Notes under the pieces: model-generated | The model's input: only the letters and a program-made list of their open reading frames with translations | What the model was told of the DNA's origin: nothing | The model's database searches: none | DNA from: CAZFMJ01 sp964520045 | Lineage (GTDB): Bacteria; Elusimicrobiota; Elusimicrobia; Elusimicrobiales; CAZFMJ01 | Reading direction: 5' to 3' | Assembly: GCA_964520045.1 (NCBI GenBank) | Contig: CAZFMJ010000029.1 | Location: 1-32,698 of the forward strand | Length of the DNA: 32,698 nucleotides | Program-made: the position numbers and the translations under genes | Shown: one piece after another, positions 20,763 through 29,978 of the stretch | Layout of the letters: each line of letters begins with the position of its first letter | Position numbering within the stretch: position 1 is the stretch's first letter

Positions 20763-22703
20763 CTATTCTTTCCCCACCATCTTTATTTCAACCATGCTTT
20801 TGGGAATGGCTACGACATGAGACTGGATCTTTATCCTGCCTTCCTCCACCCCATACCGCCCCGTAAGCATGTCGGACACGGCGTTTGCCCTGCGTTTTGC
20901 CATGGAATAAGCGTTTGCTTCGCCTTCGTACGCATATCCGGTCAAAACAAGCTTTGCAAGCGGCCAATAATTCATGGTATCGGCCACCTGCCTGATTTTT
21001 TTCTCTCCGTCCGGCGTCAAAACCGCCGAACCTTCTTCAAAAATAACAGAATAAGTCACCTGCACCACTTCCTCTTCAATATTGAAGCCGGCCCCTTGGG
21101 AACGCTGTTTGCTTTTCTGCCGTTTATCCTCCTCCCCTGAAGCCCGGGGAGGCGTCCGTTGGGACCGCCCGCTTAATTGCCTTTCTTTCGACAAAGATGC
21201 GCGCTTATCGCCGGACGCGAACCTTTTTACGCGGATCCCTGCCACTGTCTTCGCCGTTTTTTTTGCCGCGTATTTTGCCTTAGAGTAAGAAATTTGTTTT
21301 TTTCCGCGGGAAACGTATTTCAAAGATTGATAATAGCCCGCGCCCTGTTCCGACTTGAGAAGTATCGGCTTGCGCGTAATTTTCTGCCTGCGTTTGTCGT
21401 CTACGACAGAAAGAACCGCCACATATCTGCCTGAAGGCAGAATCTCCCCAAAAAAATCTTTTTTCCCGTTCCAATATATCTGGCGGTAAACTCCTTTATC
21501 GCCCTGTAGTTCTTTCACGACCAGAGCGCTGTCTTTCCCCTCCATTTTTAGAATCCTGAACTTCCAGTTTCCAAATCCTTCAGCGGGCTCCAAAACAGAA
21601 AATTCAATGATCGCTCCTTCGCCCTTTTCGGGAGAAATAGTCGTCGGATAAATACCCAGAGATGTCTGCGGCCCTTCTTCCAGCCCCCCTGAAGACCCCA
21701 TAGATTTGACCGACGGGGTCTTGTTATAGATAAAAACAACCGCCGTCCCGCGTATTGAACGCAGTTTCGGAGAAACCGACTGATACTGGTTTGTAAGATT
21801 AACGTCGATTCTGGCCGGCGATATGCCCCTGCGCGTAAAATACGAGCTTAAAGCCACCGCCCTGCGCATATCAAGAATTCTTATGTTCCCGCTGAAAACG
21901 CCCTCCGGCAGAATGAGGAAAACCGCATTGCCGCTGGCAAACATTAGCCCTGAAATCAGGGAAAGCACCGATTCGGAATGGGGCGTGAAATTAAGTTCGC
22001 GCGAAAACAGCAGATTCGAGTCGACAACCACCGCCTCCGGCAAATTGCCGCTGAAATACACTTCCACGCCGTTGTTTTTACCTAGATAAAAAAGAAGCTT
22101 TTTACGCAAAGCAGTCAGCCGGGACTCGATATTCTCTCTTACTTCCGCGCTTTTATCAACCGCCTCTTCCTCGGCTTCCTTCTCCTCCCGCTCCGCCGCC
22201 CGCATTTCTTCATCATTTATTTCCTTCTCAATTTTCTCCTGCCGCGGGGCCTCCTCTCTCTTAGCGGATTTCTTTTGCCGCGCGCGGGGAATATCTTCGT
22301 CGAATTCCGCGTCTTTCACCTCTTTTTCCTCTTTTCCTTCGCGTTTTGCCGGCGGCTTTTTTACGGAGATGACGTCATAATCGTCCTTTTCCTTAACGTC
22401 TTCATATGACGGTTCCTTCTCGTCTTTATCCTCCGCGCCGGTTTGCTCTGAATTCATGCGGTGAACGATGCGGTTCAAGTAATCGTTGGCAATGGCCTTT
22501 TCGGAAGGAGTGCCTTTTACCAGTATATCCATAAAGCGGTTCATGGCCTCGTGGTCGTTTTTTTCTTTATAAAGTTTAATGGCCTGCTCGATATACCGTC
22601 CGCGGCCTGATTCCGCCCGCGCGGGCGCGCCGTAAACCGCGAAAAAACAAATGCCCGCGGCGATGCCGGAAATGAATAATGCTAAAAAAGCATAGCGAGC
22701 CAT
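20763..22703 (-). CDS. Envelope protein with two OmpA-like domains and a long charged linker
   Basis: The 646-residue protein has a signal peptide (cleavage near ARA, residue 30). A TPR-like helical pair follows (about 35-75), then a highly charged Lys/Glu stretch (about 90-200, probably coiled coil). An OmpA/MotB-like domain has RILDMRRAVALSSYFTRRGI. A FlgD-like beta domain has GVYRQIYWNGKKDFFGEILPSGRYVAVL. A second basic linker leads to a C-terminal OmpA-like domain (VIFEEGSAVLTPDGEKKIRQ, YSMAKRRANAVSDMLT). Such domains bind peptidoglycan. ATG 22703 has GGAG upstream and precedes the signal peptide, so the earlier in-frame ATG at 22814 is rejected. It follows the pilus operon, separated by 400 bp of repeats. 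The stop TAG touches the heptad repeat. Confidence 0.85.
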   Translation of the reverse strand: MARYAFLALFISGIAAGICFFAVYGAPARAESGRGRYIEQAIKLYKEKNDHEAMNRFMDILVKGTPSEKAIANDYLNRIVHRMNSEQTGAEDKDEKEPSYEDVKEKDDYDVISVKKPPAKREGKEEKEVKDAEFDEDIPRARQKKSAKREEAPRQEKIEKEINDEEMRAAEREEKEAEEEAVDKSAEVRENIESRLTALRKKLLFYLGKNNGVEVYFSGNLPEAVVVDSNLLFSRELNFTPHSESVLSLISGLMFASGNAVFLILPEGVFSGNIRILDMRRAVALSSYFTRRGISPARIDVNLTNQYQSVSPKLRSIRGTAVVFIYNKTPSVKSMGSSGGLEEGPQTSLGIYPTTISPEKGEGAIIEFSVLEPAEGFGNWKFRILKMEGKDSALVVKELQGDKGVYRQIYWNGKKDFFGEILPSGRYVAVLSVVDDKRRQKITRKPILLKSEQGAGYYQSLKYVSRGKKQISYSKAKYAAKKTAKTVAGIRVKRFASGDKRASLSKERQLSGRSQRTPPRASGEEDKRQKSKQRSQGAGFNIEEEVVQVTYSVIFEEGSAVLTPDGEKKIRQVADTMNYWPLAKLVLTGYAYEGEANAYSMAKRRANAVSDMLTGRYGVEEGRIKIQSHVVAIPKSMVEIKMVGKE

Positions 22704-22735
22704 AATATCTCCAGAAGGATTGCGAATAAACAAGC

Positions 22736-22800
22736 GGACGGTATACGGAAAAGGGACTACCCCCGTCTTTTTCCCTTCTTGCCGTCTCCCCTCTCTGCCC
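22736..22800. repeat. Short heptad-type inverted repeat
   Basis: A purine arm (GGACGGTATACGGAAAAGGG) and a pyrimidine arm (CCCTTCTTGCCGTCTCCCC) lie around a very short centre. This is a reduced version of the GGTAGAC-type unit, between the OmpA-domain gene and the upstream ligase gene. Confidence 0.65.
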
Positions 22801-22832
22801 TTGTATATTAACAAGCCCCGGTTGCTGATTTG

Positions 22833-25466
22833 TTATCTAGTTGTTACGGAATTGTTACCTTCAAGGGCGGAAAGTTTTTCTGCGGCCTGCGGAAAAGACG
22901 GGTCGAAGCGGATAACTTCCCGCAATTCTGATACGGCTGATTTATAATCGCCGCCTTTTTCATAACAAAGAGCTAATCCGTAATGAACAGGGGCGGTGTC
23001 GGGTTTTATACGCAAAGCCTCAAGCAGGGACATTTTCATTTCATTCAGCATTCCCCGCCGGTAAAATATTTTCGCGAGCATTAAGCGGATATTTATATTA
23101 TCCGGACTCTTCCGCGCCGCACTGCGGCCGAGATTGAGCGTTGCGTCGGAAAAATCAGAACGTCCGACGCGCGCAATAAACTCGGCATATCCCCTTTTCC
23201 ACTCCAGCGCCGGCACCGCGACATTGCCGGCTTCAGCCGCGAGTCTGCGCAGATTAGCCTCAATCATTGCATTATCCGGGTCCAGAAGCAGTCCCGCGGA
23301 ATAAGCGTCAAGCGCGCTTTTGTAATCCTTTACAAAAGCGCTGAACCAGCCCAAATTGTTGTAATGAGCGGACTCCAGAGGAAATAAAGAAACGGCCTGT
23401 TTTGATATTTCCACGCCTCTGGCCGCATAGTCCTGCGGAAATTTTGTAAAAACCTCGGCTAAGAATAGATATACGGGAGGGTTAAGCGGATTTATCAGCA
23501 GAGAAGTCTCCATATAGGGCACGGATTCCTTCCATTTATCGCGTTTGCGCGCCATAATGACGGCAAGATTAAAATATATTTCATCATATCCGCCGTTCGC
23601 TTTCAGCGCTTCCCGATAAGCCCACTCTGCGTTTGCAAAATCTTCAAGCTTGGCGTAGGCATTTCCCAGCTCGTAATTATTATTAACCTCCCTGGAATGC
23701 CAATTATACGCTATTTTCAATTCCTGCGCGGCTTTCAAAAAATTATTGCGGCGCATATGCTTAAAACCGGAAAAATAATGGATTTCCCTCATAAACTGAG
23801 CGCTCCAAAGATATACGGCCGCGATGCACGAAAGAAAAATAAAGCAGGCGGCCGCGGCATGAAAAAAAACACGTCCGGGCTTTTTACCCCACACAATAAC
23901 CCTTCCGGGCTCTCTCTTGAAAATGCGGGAAGCAAGACAGCCTGACTGCCACCAGAATAAAAAACCAGGAACCGCAAAATGCAGAGACACATTCATCAGA
24001 TTGTCGACAAGCATTCCTATAATACCCGCCAGCAAAGGGATCGCCCAATACCGCTCATTTTCAGGCGCAGAGGCGTAAAGCCTTGCGAACGCAAAGAATA
24101 TAACCGCCATGAACCAGATATATACCCCAAGCCCTGCCAGACCGGTCTGCGACCATAGCTCAAGAATTTCATTATGGGCATTATTGGCATGAGTCCTCAA
24201 TCCCCTGTCTCCCTCAATTTTCAGCATAAGGGGACCCTGATAAAACGGATAAAACAGCTCCAGAAGCCCCGCTCCTTTGCCCAGCAAAGGATTTTCTCTG
24301 CCCATCTGCCATGTGCATGACCATATAAGCAGACGCTGATGCCACGGACTGTAATGTGAATTTTCTTTTGCAGGCACCGAAAACGGATGCAAAATATCAA
24401 CCTTGGAAATTTCCGTCATGCGGTTTATAACGCTCGGAGTATATTTCGTCAAATATCCTCCGCCGGGCCACAGCAGAGCGACACATAGGCCGCAGCCGGC
24501 GAGTACCGCATAAACCCGTTTCTGTTTCAGGATTTTTATCCTGTATTCTTTAAAAGCAAAAACAACAAACAATGCCACGAAAGCGCCGGCCCATGAAGAT
24601 CTGGTGAGACTGCATAAAAGCGCCCCCTCGTAGAGAAAAAACAACGCTCCGTAAAATACGCGCTGGAGCTTTGATTTGGAATCTAAACAATACGCCGCGG
24701 CAAGCGGCAGAAGCATTACGATGTATGAAGAAATAAAATTCGGATTTCCGAATGTGGAAACGGAACGGTTGCCGTAGGGATTAAGTATTTTAGGCCAAAA
24801 TAATTCGACCCCGAAATATTGCAGCAGGCTGTAAATAGACGCAAAGGCGCCCGCCAAAAATGCAAGATGCCAAAAATCCTTCTGCCTGCCTTTGCCTCCA
24901 AGGAATAAAACCGCTATAAAACCCGAAATCCAGATAATACCGCCGTACGGTTCCCATATACGGCCCCATATTCCCTGCCCGGAAACAGAGGAACCCGCAA
25001 AAGGATATAATCCCCAAAATACCGCCCAAACGATAAAGAACATAATCCAGCCGGACAGCGGCATATCCAGCGGATTGTCATCAGCCGGAATATTTTTTGC
25101 AAGCCAATAAACAAAAAAGCTATTGACCGCCGCAAAAAGCAGAAACCTTGAGCTTTCGCTCAGTATTGCCGGACGAAAAAACTCCGCATGGGAAAAATAT
25201 GAATAAACGACAGTCAACAGACAGACGCACAGCCAGACAATCAGAGGAAGGTCAAAAGCGCTTTTTGAAAAACGCCAATCCCGGCGGAACAAAGAACCGG
25301 CCGTATATGCGGCGGCGCAAAAAAGCACGGAGATATTCAGCAGTGTTATCTGAAAGTAATACGGGTTTCTTGTCAGATCAGTAAAGAAGAGAAGGGGACA
25401 TACGAAGTGGCACAGAATGAGAAAAAAAACACTCAGGCGTTTTTCAATGGAAAAATCTGTGTTCAT
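22833..25466 (-). CDS. O-antigen ligase-type (Wzy_C) membrane enzyme with C-terminal TPRs
   Basis: This 877-residue protein has about twelve membrane segments (roughly 10-480) and the large periplasmic loop of the Wzy_C family. The loop includes HQRLLIWSCTWQMGRENPLLGKGAG and THANNAHNEILELWSQTGLAGLG. SVSTFGNPNFISSYIV is shared with the next gene. After a last helix (about 540) come at least five TPR units (NELGNAYAKLEDFANAEWAY, HYNNLGWFSAFVKDYKSALDAY, VHYGLALCYEKGGDYKSAVSEL). Family members polymerise O-antigen, ligate it to lipid A core, or transfer glycans to pilin (PglL). Which applies cannot be told from sequence alone. No Shine-Dalgarno precedes the ATG, which follows a mixed arm. Confidence 0.88.
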   Translation of the reverse strand: MNTDFSIEKRLSVFFLILCHFVCPLLFFTDLTRNPYYFQITLLNISVLFCAAAYTAGSLFRRDWRFSKSAFDLPLIVWLCVCLLTVVYSYFSHAEFFRPAILSESSRFLLFAAVNSFFVYWLAKNIPADDNPLDMPLSGWIMFFIVWAVFWGLYPFAGSSVSGQGIWGRIWEPYGGIIWISGFIAVLFLGGKGRQKDFWHLAFLAGAFASIYSLLQYFGVELFWPKILNPYGNRSVSTFGNPNFISSYIVMLLPLAAAYCLDSKSKLQRVFYGALFFLYEGALLCSLTRSSWAGAFVALFVVFAFKEYRIKILKQKRVYAVLAGCGLCVALLWPGGGYLTKYTPSVINRMTEISKVDILHPFSVPAKENSHYSPWHQRLLIWSCTWQMGRENPLLGKGAGLLELFYPFYQGPLMLKIEGDRGLRTHANNAHNEILELWSQTGLAGLGVYIWFMAVIFFAFARLYASAPENERYWAIPLLAGIIGMLVDNLMNVSLHFAVPGFLFWWQSGCLASRIFKREPGRVIVWGKKPGRVFFHAAAACFIFLSCIAAVYLWSAQFMREIHYFSGFKHMRRNNFLKAAQELKIAYNWHSREVNNNYELGNAYAKLEDFANAEWAYREALKANGGYDEIYFNLAVIMARKRDKWKESVPYMETSLLINPLNPPVYLFLAEVFTKFPQDYAARGVEISKQAVSLFPLESAHYNNLGWFSAFVKDYKSALDAYSAGLLLDPDNAMIEANLRRLAAEAGNVAVPALEWKRGYAEFIARVGRSDFSDATLNLGRSAARKSPDNINIRLMLAKIFYRRGMLNEMKMSLLEALRIKPDTAPVHYGLALCYEKGGDYKSAVSELREVIRFDPSFPQAAEKLSALEGNNSVTTR

Positions 25467-25476
25467 TTAGTTTAAA

Positions 25477-25619
25477 ACGAAGGTAAATGGTAGATGGTAA
25501 ACGGGAGACGGTATTAAGAGGACAGAAAGCAGACAGGAATCCGAGCAGAATAAATCTTTTCATCCGTTTTTCATCTTCCGATATTTTCCGTCCGCACTTT
25601 TCTTTCTTCCGCCTACAAA
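25477..25619. repeat. Heptad inverted repeat, GGTAGAC type
   Basis: The left arm is GGTAAATGGTAGATGGTAAA then ACGGGAGACGG. The centre is ATAAATCTTTTCATCCGTTTT, close to that at 15731-15755. The right arm is degraded (TTCCGTCCG, TTTCTTCCGCC). It lies between the two ligase paralogues. Confidence 0.78.
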
Positions 25620-25624
25620 AGCAT

Positions 25625-28066
25625 TTATGATTTTATTTCTTTGAACTTCGGCGGAGACGAAGGAGCGGCAGGCCTGACAGGAATTCTCTGATAAAGCTGC
25701 TGCAGTTTCTGCTGGGCGGCGGAATAGCCCGGATTTAGCTCCAGCGCCCGCTTATAATGCTTTTCAGCATCCTGAAGTTTCCCCATAATCTGTTCTATGT
25801 ATGCAAGATTCGTATAAGCTTCCGGATCTTCATGCAGATGCCCTTTTTCATAGCAATGTTCCGCGTTTATGTAATTACTGTATTCCAGGCGGGCTTTTTC
25901 ATGCTCGCCGCGGGCCATGTATATCATCGCTTTCCTGTAATAATTGTAGGCAAAAACAGGATCAAGATTATGGTATAGCTCAAACCGCGCCAGCGCTTTA
26001 TCCCAGTACAGACCGGATTCCGCGCTATTTCCCTGCTGGCCGTAATACTGCGCGGCCTTCATGTAAAGCAGTCCGACCTGATGATGCATCTGCACATAAT
26101 TCGGCGCCATTTTTCGCACCTTCTCGTAGGAATCAAGAGCTCTTTCCAGATCCGTTCTGGCGATATTTCCCGAATCCCCCCATTCAGGGCGATACTGTTT
26201 ATTCATATCGAATCTGTCATTGAACACGTTCCCGCTGAAATAATGCGCCATCATAAAATACGGATTATGATCGTTGACCTGCCTGTAATAGCTCAAAGCC
26301 TCGTCCCATCTGCTCTGTTTTGAAAAGAAAATAGCCATATTATGATAAACATCCGCCTTGAAAAACCCCCAAAAATAATAAAGCGGCCACAGCATGGCTA
26401 TTATTATCAGCGGAGGGATCAAAGATTTTCCTATAACCGCTATGCGGGAGAAAGACGCGCCCAAACCCAAAACCACCGCGATCATTACCCCCCATGCTAT
26501 GGACCACTGGAGAATTTCCCCCCCCTGAGATCCCTGCGGCATAGGCCCCTGGAGACTGTTGAACTGGGTCAATATAAGATACGCTGTATAACCAAGCCCT
26601 CCTATCGACGCAAATCTCAAAACGTTCAGCAGCACCGGAACAAATCTGTTTACTGCGGACGGTTCAGGCTGGGCGTCCTCATTAATTTCTCTGGCATGCA
26701 ATTCCCAAAGTCCGCATCCCCTTGCCAGATTTATAACCAGCCCGGGCAAAAGCCCCAGATAAACCCCCGAAGACACAAACCGCAGACTGACATCAAAAAA
26801 ATTATGGGACAGCATGCCTATAAAAGCCACCAGATATCCAAGAAGGTCATACGCCCTCGGCGGAGGACGCGCTCCCCGGCCTGTATCCGCGCTGAACGAT
26901 TTTAATCCCCGCAAGCCCGTAGTCAAGGTAAAGAGCACAAGCCAGATAAACAAGCCGAACCCCAGAACGCCGTTATCCATGAACTGCTCCAGGAATTCGT
27001 CTTCCGCGTGGTCTGTTTCGGTATTGTGTTTTCCTTCTATGTGAAATATTTTGGGACGGCGGAATGCCGGATAGATAACCTTGAAGCTTCCCACTCCGAC
27101 GCCGGCCAGAGGATGCGTCTCTATCATTTCCCATGTGGAAAGCCATGTGAATACCCTGAATTTTACCGAAGTATATGTTCCCCCTTTGGAAAGAAAATGA
27201 AAAACCGTGATCATGCAAACAATGGGCACTATCGTGGATACGGCCAACAGTTTCCACTTCATATTCCGTATGCGTTCGCTTGAAAAATACATCAGGTACA
27301 GCAGAGCGAAAATAAAAAACATAAAGCCGAAACCTATCCATGCGCCTTTAGTGGTCGTGCAGTAGAGATCGAAAACATCAAGAAAAATGAGCGGCAGAAG
27401 ATAAAAAGAGCGGGTTTTTAAATACTGGGACACCAGCACGGGAAATATAAGAACAAGAAAATCCCCGAAAAAATTAGGATTGCCGTAAGTGGAAAAAACC
27501 CGCGCCCCGAACGCCCCGCGCCAGATAAACGGGTCAATGCCCGCGCCCATGCCCTTTGGAGGCGCGAATGCGGAATCCAGCCATTGTATGAACCCGTAGC
27601 CTATGGTTATATATGCGGCTATTATCAGAATTTTAGTTACCCGGTTTATCGCATTCTCGTCCATTTCCCGGATAACCACCAAAGCCGCGGTCATATAAAA
27701 AATATACCGCGCAAAGTCATCCACGCTTGGTCCCTTGTATGGGGCATGCAGAAAGGAAATGACAACGTATATAAGGCACATCAGAAACGGAGACAGAAAA
27801 ATCATGTCGCTTTTTTTGAAAGCATGTTTTCCTTCCAGCGAAATGAGGCATCCCCATAAAGCGAACAACGCAACCCCGCCCATCTGCACCAATGTTATTT
27901 TTACCTGCGCCGAATCATACGTGCGCAGATAAAAAGTATCGCAGATGAGAAGATAAAGCAAAGGAAGCCACCAGCATATCGTCTTGCGGGCAAATTCCAC
28001 CCCCGGCACAAGCCGAGGCTGGCCGGCCGACGGCGTATTTTTAACTGAAATAGTGTTTTTTGCCAT
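25625..28066 (-). CDS. O-antigen ligase-type (Wzy_C) membrane enzyme with C-terminal TPRs, paralogue
   Basis: This 813-residue protein is a paralogue of its downstream neighbour with the same plan: membrane segments from about 30 to 560, then TPRs (about 590-795, YTNLAYIEQIMGKLQDAEKHY being the clearest) and a Pro/Ser-rich tail. The shared motif is VFSTYGNPNFFGDFLVLIFP. The Wzy_C loop has FTWLSTWEMIETHPLAGVGVG and DHAEDEFLEQFMDNGVLGFG, where the second histidine block differs from the neighbour (HAEDEF against NAHNEIL). The two may therefore use different acceptors. It probably starts the two-gene unit. The start codon is preceded by the GTAAACG edge of a repeat and no Shine-Dalgarno is visible. 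Confidence 0.88.
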   Translation of the reverse strand: MAKNTISVKNTPSAGQPRLVPGVEFARKTICWWLPLLYLLICDTFYLRTYDSAQVKITLVQMGGVALFALWGCLISLEGKHAFKKSDMIFLSPFLMCLIYVVISFLHAPYKGPSVDDFARYIFYMTAALVVIREMDENAINRVTKILIIAAYITIGYGFIQWLDSAFAPPKGMGAGIDPFIWRGAFGARVFSTYGNPNFFGDFLVLIFPVLVSQYLKTRSFYLLPLIFLDVFDLYCTTTKGAWIGFGFMFFIFALLYLMYFSSERIRNMKWKLLAVSTIVPIVCMITVFHFLSKGGTYTSVKFRVFTWLSTWEMIETHPLAGVGVGSFKVIYPAFRRPKIFHIEGKHNTETDHAEDEFLEQFMDNGVLGFGLFIWLVLFTLTTGLRGLKSFSADTGRGARPPPRAYDLLGYLVAFIGMLSHNFFDVSLRFVSSGVYLGLLPGLVINLARGCGLWELHAREINEDAQPEPSAVNRFVPVLLNVLRFASIGGLGYTAYLILTQFNSLQGPMPQGSQGGEILQWSIAWGVMIAVVLGLGASFSRIAVIGKSLIPPLIIIAMLWPLYYFWGFFKADVYHNMAIFFSKQSRWDEALSYYRQVNDHNPYFMMAHYFSGNVFNDRFDMNKQYRPEWGDSGNIARTDLERALDSYEKVRKMAPNYVQMHHQVGLLYMKAAQYYGQQGNSAESGLYWDKALARFELYHNLDPVFAYNYYRKAMIYMARGEHEKARLEYSNYINAEHCYEKGHLHEDPEAYTNLAYIEQIMGKLQDAEKHYKRALELNPGYSAAQQKLQQLYQRIPVRPAAPSSPPKFKEIKS

Positions 28067-28080
28067 AGTAAACGAGGTTA

Positions 28081-28215
28081 CCAGTCAGTGAAGAGGTCGC
28101 CAAGTCACCAGTTTCCAGCAACCCAGTTGCCCGGCAACCCAGAAAGAAACTAAACTACTAAAAACTTTTTTGAAGTCTCCATAGTAGGTTCCCAGTCTGG
28201 CGACTTGGTGACTTC
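28081..28215. repeat. Heptad-type inverted repeat, CCAGNNN type
   Basis: Arms GTCGCCAAGTCACCAG (28096-28111) and CTGGCGACTTGGTGAC (28197-28212) are inverted with 14 of 16 positions matching. Inside are CCAGTTT, CCAGCAA, CCCAGTT 7-mers and a nested CTACTA/TAGTAG pair around AAAAACTTTTTT. It shares a 33-bp block with 13737-13769. Confidence 0.8.
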
Positions 28216-28236
28216 TGTCATCTGCCTGCAGTTTAC

Positions 28237-28308
28237 AGCCGAGAATGGGATTTGAACCCACAACCTATCGCTTACGAAGCGATTGCTCTACCGTTGAGCT
28301 ATCTCGGC
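28237..28308 (-). tRNA. tRNA-Thr (anticodon CGU)
   Basis: A 72-nt cloverleaf. Acceptor stem is GCCGAGA/TCTCGGC (7 bp). D arm is GCTC...GAGC with loop AACGGTA. Anticodon stem is ATCGC/GCGAT with loop TTCGTAA, reading ACG codons. Variable loop is AGGTT. T arm is GTGGG/CCCAT (one G-U) with loop TTCAAAT. The discriminator is U and no CCA is encoded. It is transcribed on the same strand as its neighbours but lies between two repeat units, with no clear terminator. Confidence 0.95.
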
Positions 28309-28327
28309 GGGTAACTATGCATGAAAC

Positions 28328-28385
28328 AAGTAGTCAGAAGTCAGAATCCAGTAGTCAGTATTCTGGCTTCTGAATTCTGTCTGCC
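28328..28385. repeat. Heptad inverted repeat, CAGAAGT type
   Basis: 7-mers CAGAAGT, CAGAATC, CAGTAGT, CAGTATT turn directly into CTGGCTT, CTGAATT, CTGTCTG, forming an almost uninterrupted hairpin. It lies between the tRNA and the permease stop. The rest of 28309-28469 shows nothing recognisable. Confidence 0.75.
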
Positions 28386-28469
28386 CGAACAGCCGTTATT
28401 ATACTTTGTGAGTATACAGAAATACCTATTAGATTTGCAAATTTCCGCGGGAAAATCCGGTTTTTGCGT

Positions 28470-29978
28470 TCATTGTTTAAGGTCGGTTTGTCCGGCGCGC
28501 TGTTTGGCAAGCACGCTGTGGCGCCTGCTGTAGGTGAAGTAAATTATCAAACCTAGAAAAAGCCATACAAAAAGCCGCATCCAATTCTCCGCGGGAAGAG
28601 AAAACATAAGAAGCAGGCATATGCCTATTCCCGCGATAGGAACAAACGGCACCAGCGGGCATTTAAACGGCCTATGGGCGTTCGGCTCCCTTTTCCTCAT
28701 TATGAGCACCGCGGCGCAGACTATCACAAAGGCAAGCAGAGTTCCGATATTTACAAGCTCCGCGAGGATCCGCAGAGGCACAAATGCGGCAAGCACCGCT
28801 ACAACACAGCCGGTCAGAATCGTAGACTTCCAGGGAGTGCGGAAACGCGGATGCACGGCTCCGAATATGGAAGGCGGAACCATTCCGTCCCGCGCCATGG
28901 CCAGAAACACTCTGGGCTGGCTGAGCATAAGCACCAGAAGCACAGAGGTTATTCCGGCCATAGCGCCGAGAGCTATGATAAACTGCGCCCACGGCAGTCC
29001 CACCATACGGAATGCGTCGGCTACCGGAGCGTCTATGTTTATATTGTCATAGCGCACCATTCCCGTAAGCACCGCAGAAACCGCTATGTATAAAACCGTG
29101 CATATAAGCAATGACGAAACTATGCCTATGGGCACGTCTTTTTTAGGATCACGCGCTTCTTCCGCATGAGTGGATACCGAATCAAATCCTATGTAAGCGA
29201 AAAATATCATGCCCGCGCCGGCCAGCATGCCCAAAGGCTCTCCTCCGAGCCCTGTTTTGCCGATTAAAGTTTTGCCGAAAAAACTCACTCCGGTGTAGCC
29301 ATACGGCGCAAAAGGCAGCCAATTATCGGGATTGACATAAAACGCGCCCACGGCTATGACAAAAAGAACCACTGCGACTTTTACCGCGACCATAGCCGTG
29401 TTGAACGAAGCGCTTTCCTTAATACCTATGACAAGTAGGACTGTAACCAAAGCGGTTATTATTATGGCGGGCACATCCAGAACAGTGCCTGTTGAAACCA
29501 GTCTGCCGAGTTCGGGACTAAAATCAAAAGGCGCCCTTGATATTGCAAACGGAATTTTTAAATCGAATATGCCTATGAAGTTCTGGAAATAATGAGACCA
29601 GCCGTGCGCCACCGTGGAAGACGCCACCGTATACTCGAGAACAAGGTCCCAGCCTATTATCCACGCGAAAAATTCGCCGAGAGTGGCATAGGCGTAAGTA
29701 TACGCCGAGCCCGCCACCGGAGCCATGGACGCGAATTCCGCATAACAAAGAGCGGAGAATATGCAGGCAAGCCCCGCGACAACAAAAGAAAGAATCAGGG
29801 CGGGGCCCGACTTGTCGTGCGCGGCCACTCCCGTAAGCACAAATATTCCGGTCCCTATAATGCATCCTATGCCGAGGCATGAAAGCTGAACCGGGCCGAG
29901 TACTCTGCGGAGCCTGTTTTCGCCTTTCATTTCTTCCAAAAGCATGCTCAACGATTTCCGCGCAAAACAATGTTTCAT
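28470..29978 (-). CDS. APC-superfamily cationic amino acid permease
   Basis: This 502-residue inner-membrane transporter has twelve to fourteen membrane helices. The N-terminal block SLSMLLEEMKGENRLRRVLG and the helix-1 substrate motif GIGCIIGTGIFVLTG match the YfnA/CAT branch that carries basic or broad neutral amino acids. The helix-3 motif CYAEFASMAPVAGSAYTYAY and the helix-6 motif FFAYIGFDSVSTHAEEARDPKKD (split here by the usual loop) support the same family. ATG 29978 (MKHCFARKS) fits the family start. The earlier ATG at 30032 would add residues translated from the repeat (RLPSTFYRFPS) and is rejected. The gene is flanked by repeats and has no obvious operon partner. Confidence 0.93.
   Translation of the reverse strand: MKHCFARKSLSMLLEEMKGENRLRRVLGPVQLSCLGIGCIIGTGIFVLTGVAAHDKSGPALILSFVVAGLACIFSALCYAEFASMAPVAGSAYTYAYATLGEFFAWIIGWDLVLEYTVASSTVAHGWSHYFQNFIGIFDLKIPFAISRAPFDFSPELGRLVSTGTVLDVPAIIITALVTVLLVIGIKESASFNTAMVAVKVAVVLFVIAVGAFYVNPDNWLPFAPYGYTGVSFFGKTLIGKTGLGGEPLGMLAGAGMIFFAYIGFDSVSTHAEEARDPKKDVPIGIVSSLLICTVLYIAVSAVLTGMVRYDNINIDAPVADAFRMVGLPWAQFIIALGAMAGITSVLLVLMLSQPRVFLAMARDGMVPPSIFGAVHPRFRTPWKSTILTGCVVAVLAAFVPLRILAELVNIGTLLAFVIVCAAVLIMRKREPNAHRPFKCPLVPFVPIAGIGICLLLMFSLPAENWMRLFVWLFLGLIIYFTYSRRHSVLAKQRAGQTDLKQ

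Noticed and set aside
20622..21140. 172-residue plus-strand reading frame
   Set aside because: Its first part is repeat DNA (FPIFRIPFFLFRFPFTFYHLPS) and the remainder is the antisense of the OmpA-domain gene.
13737..28161. Diversity-generating retroelement template and variable repeat
   Set aside because: The A/G-only difference is suggestive, but both copies are non-coding and only 33 bp long, and no reverse transcriptase or accessory protein is present here.
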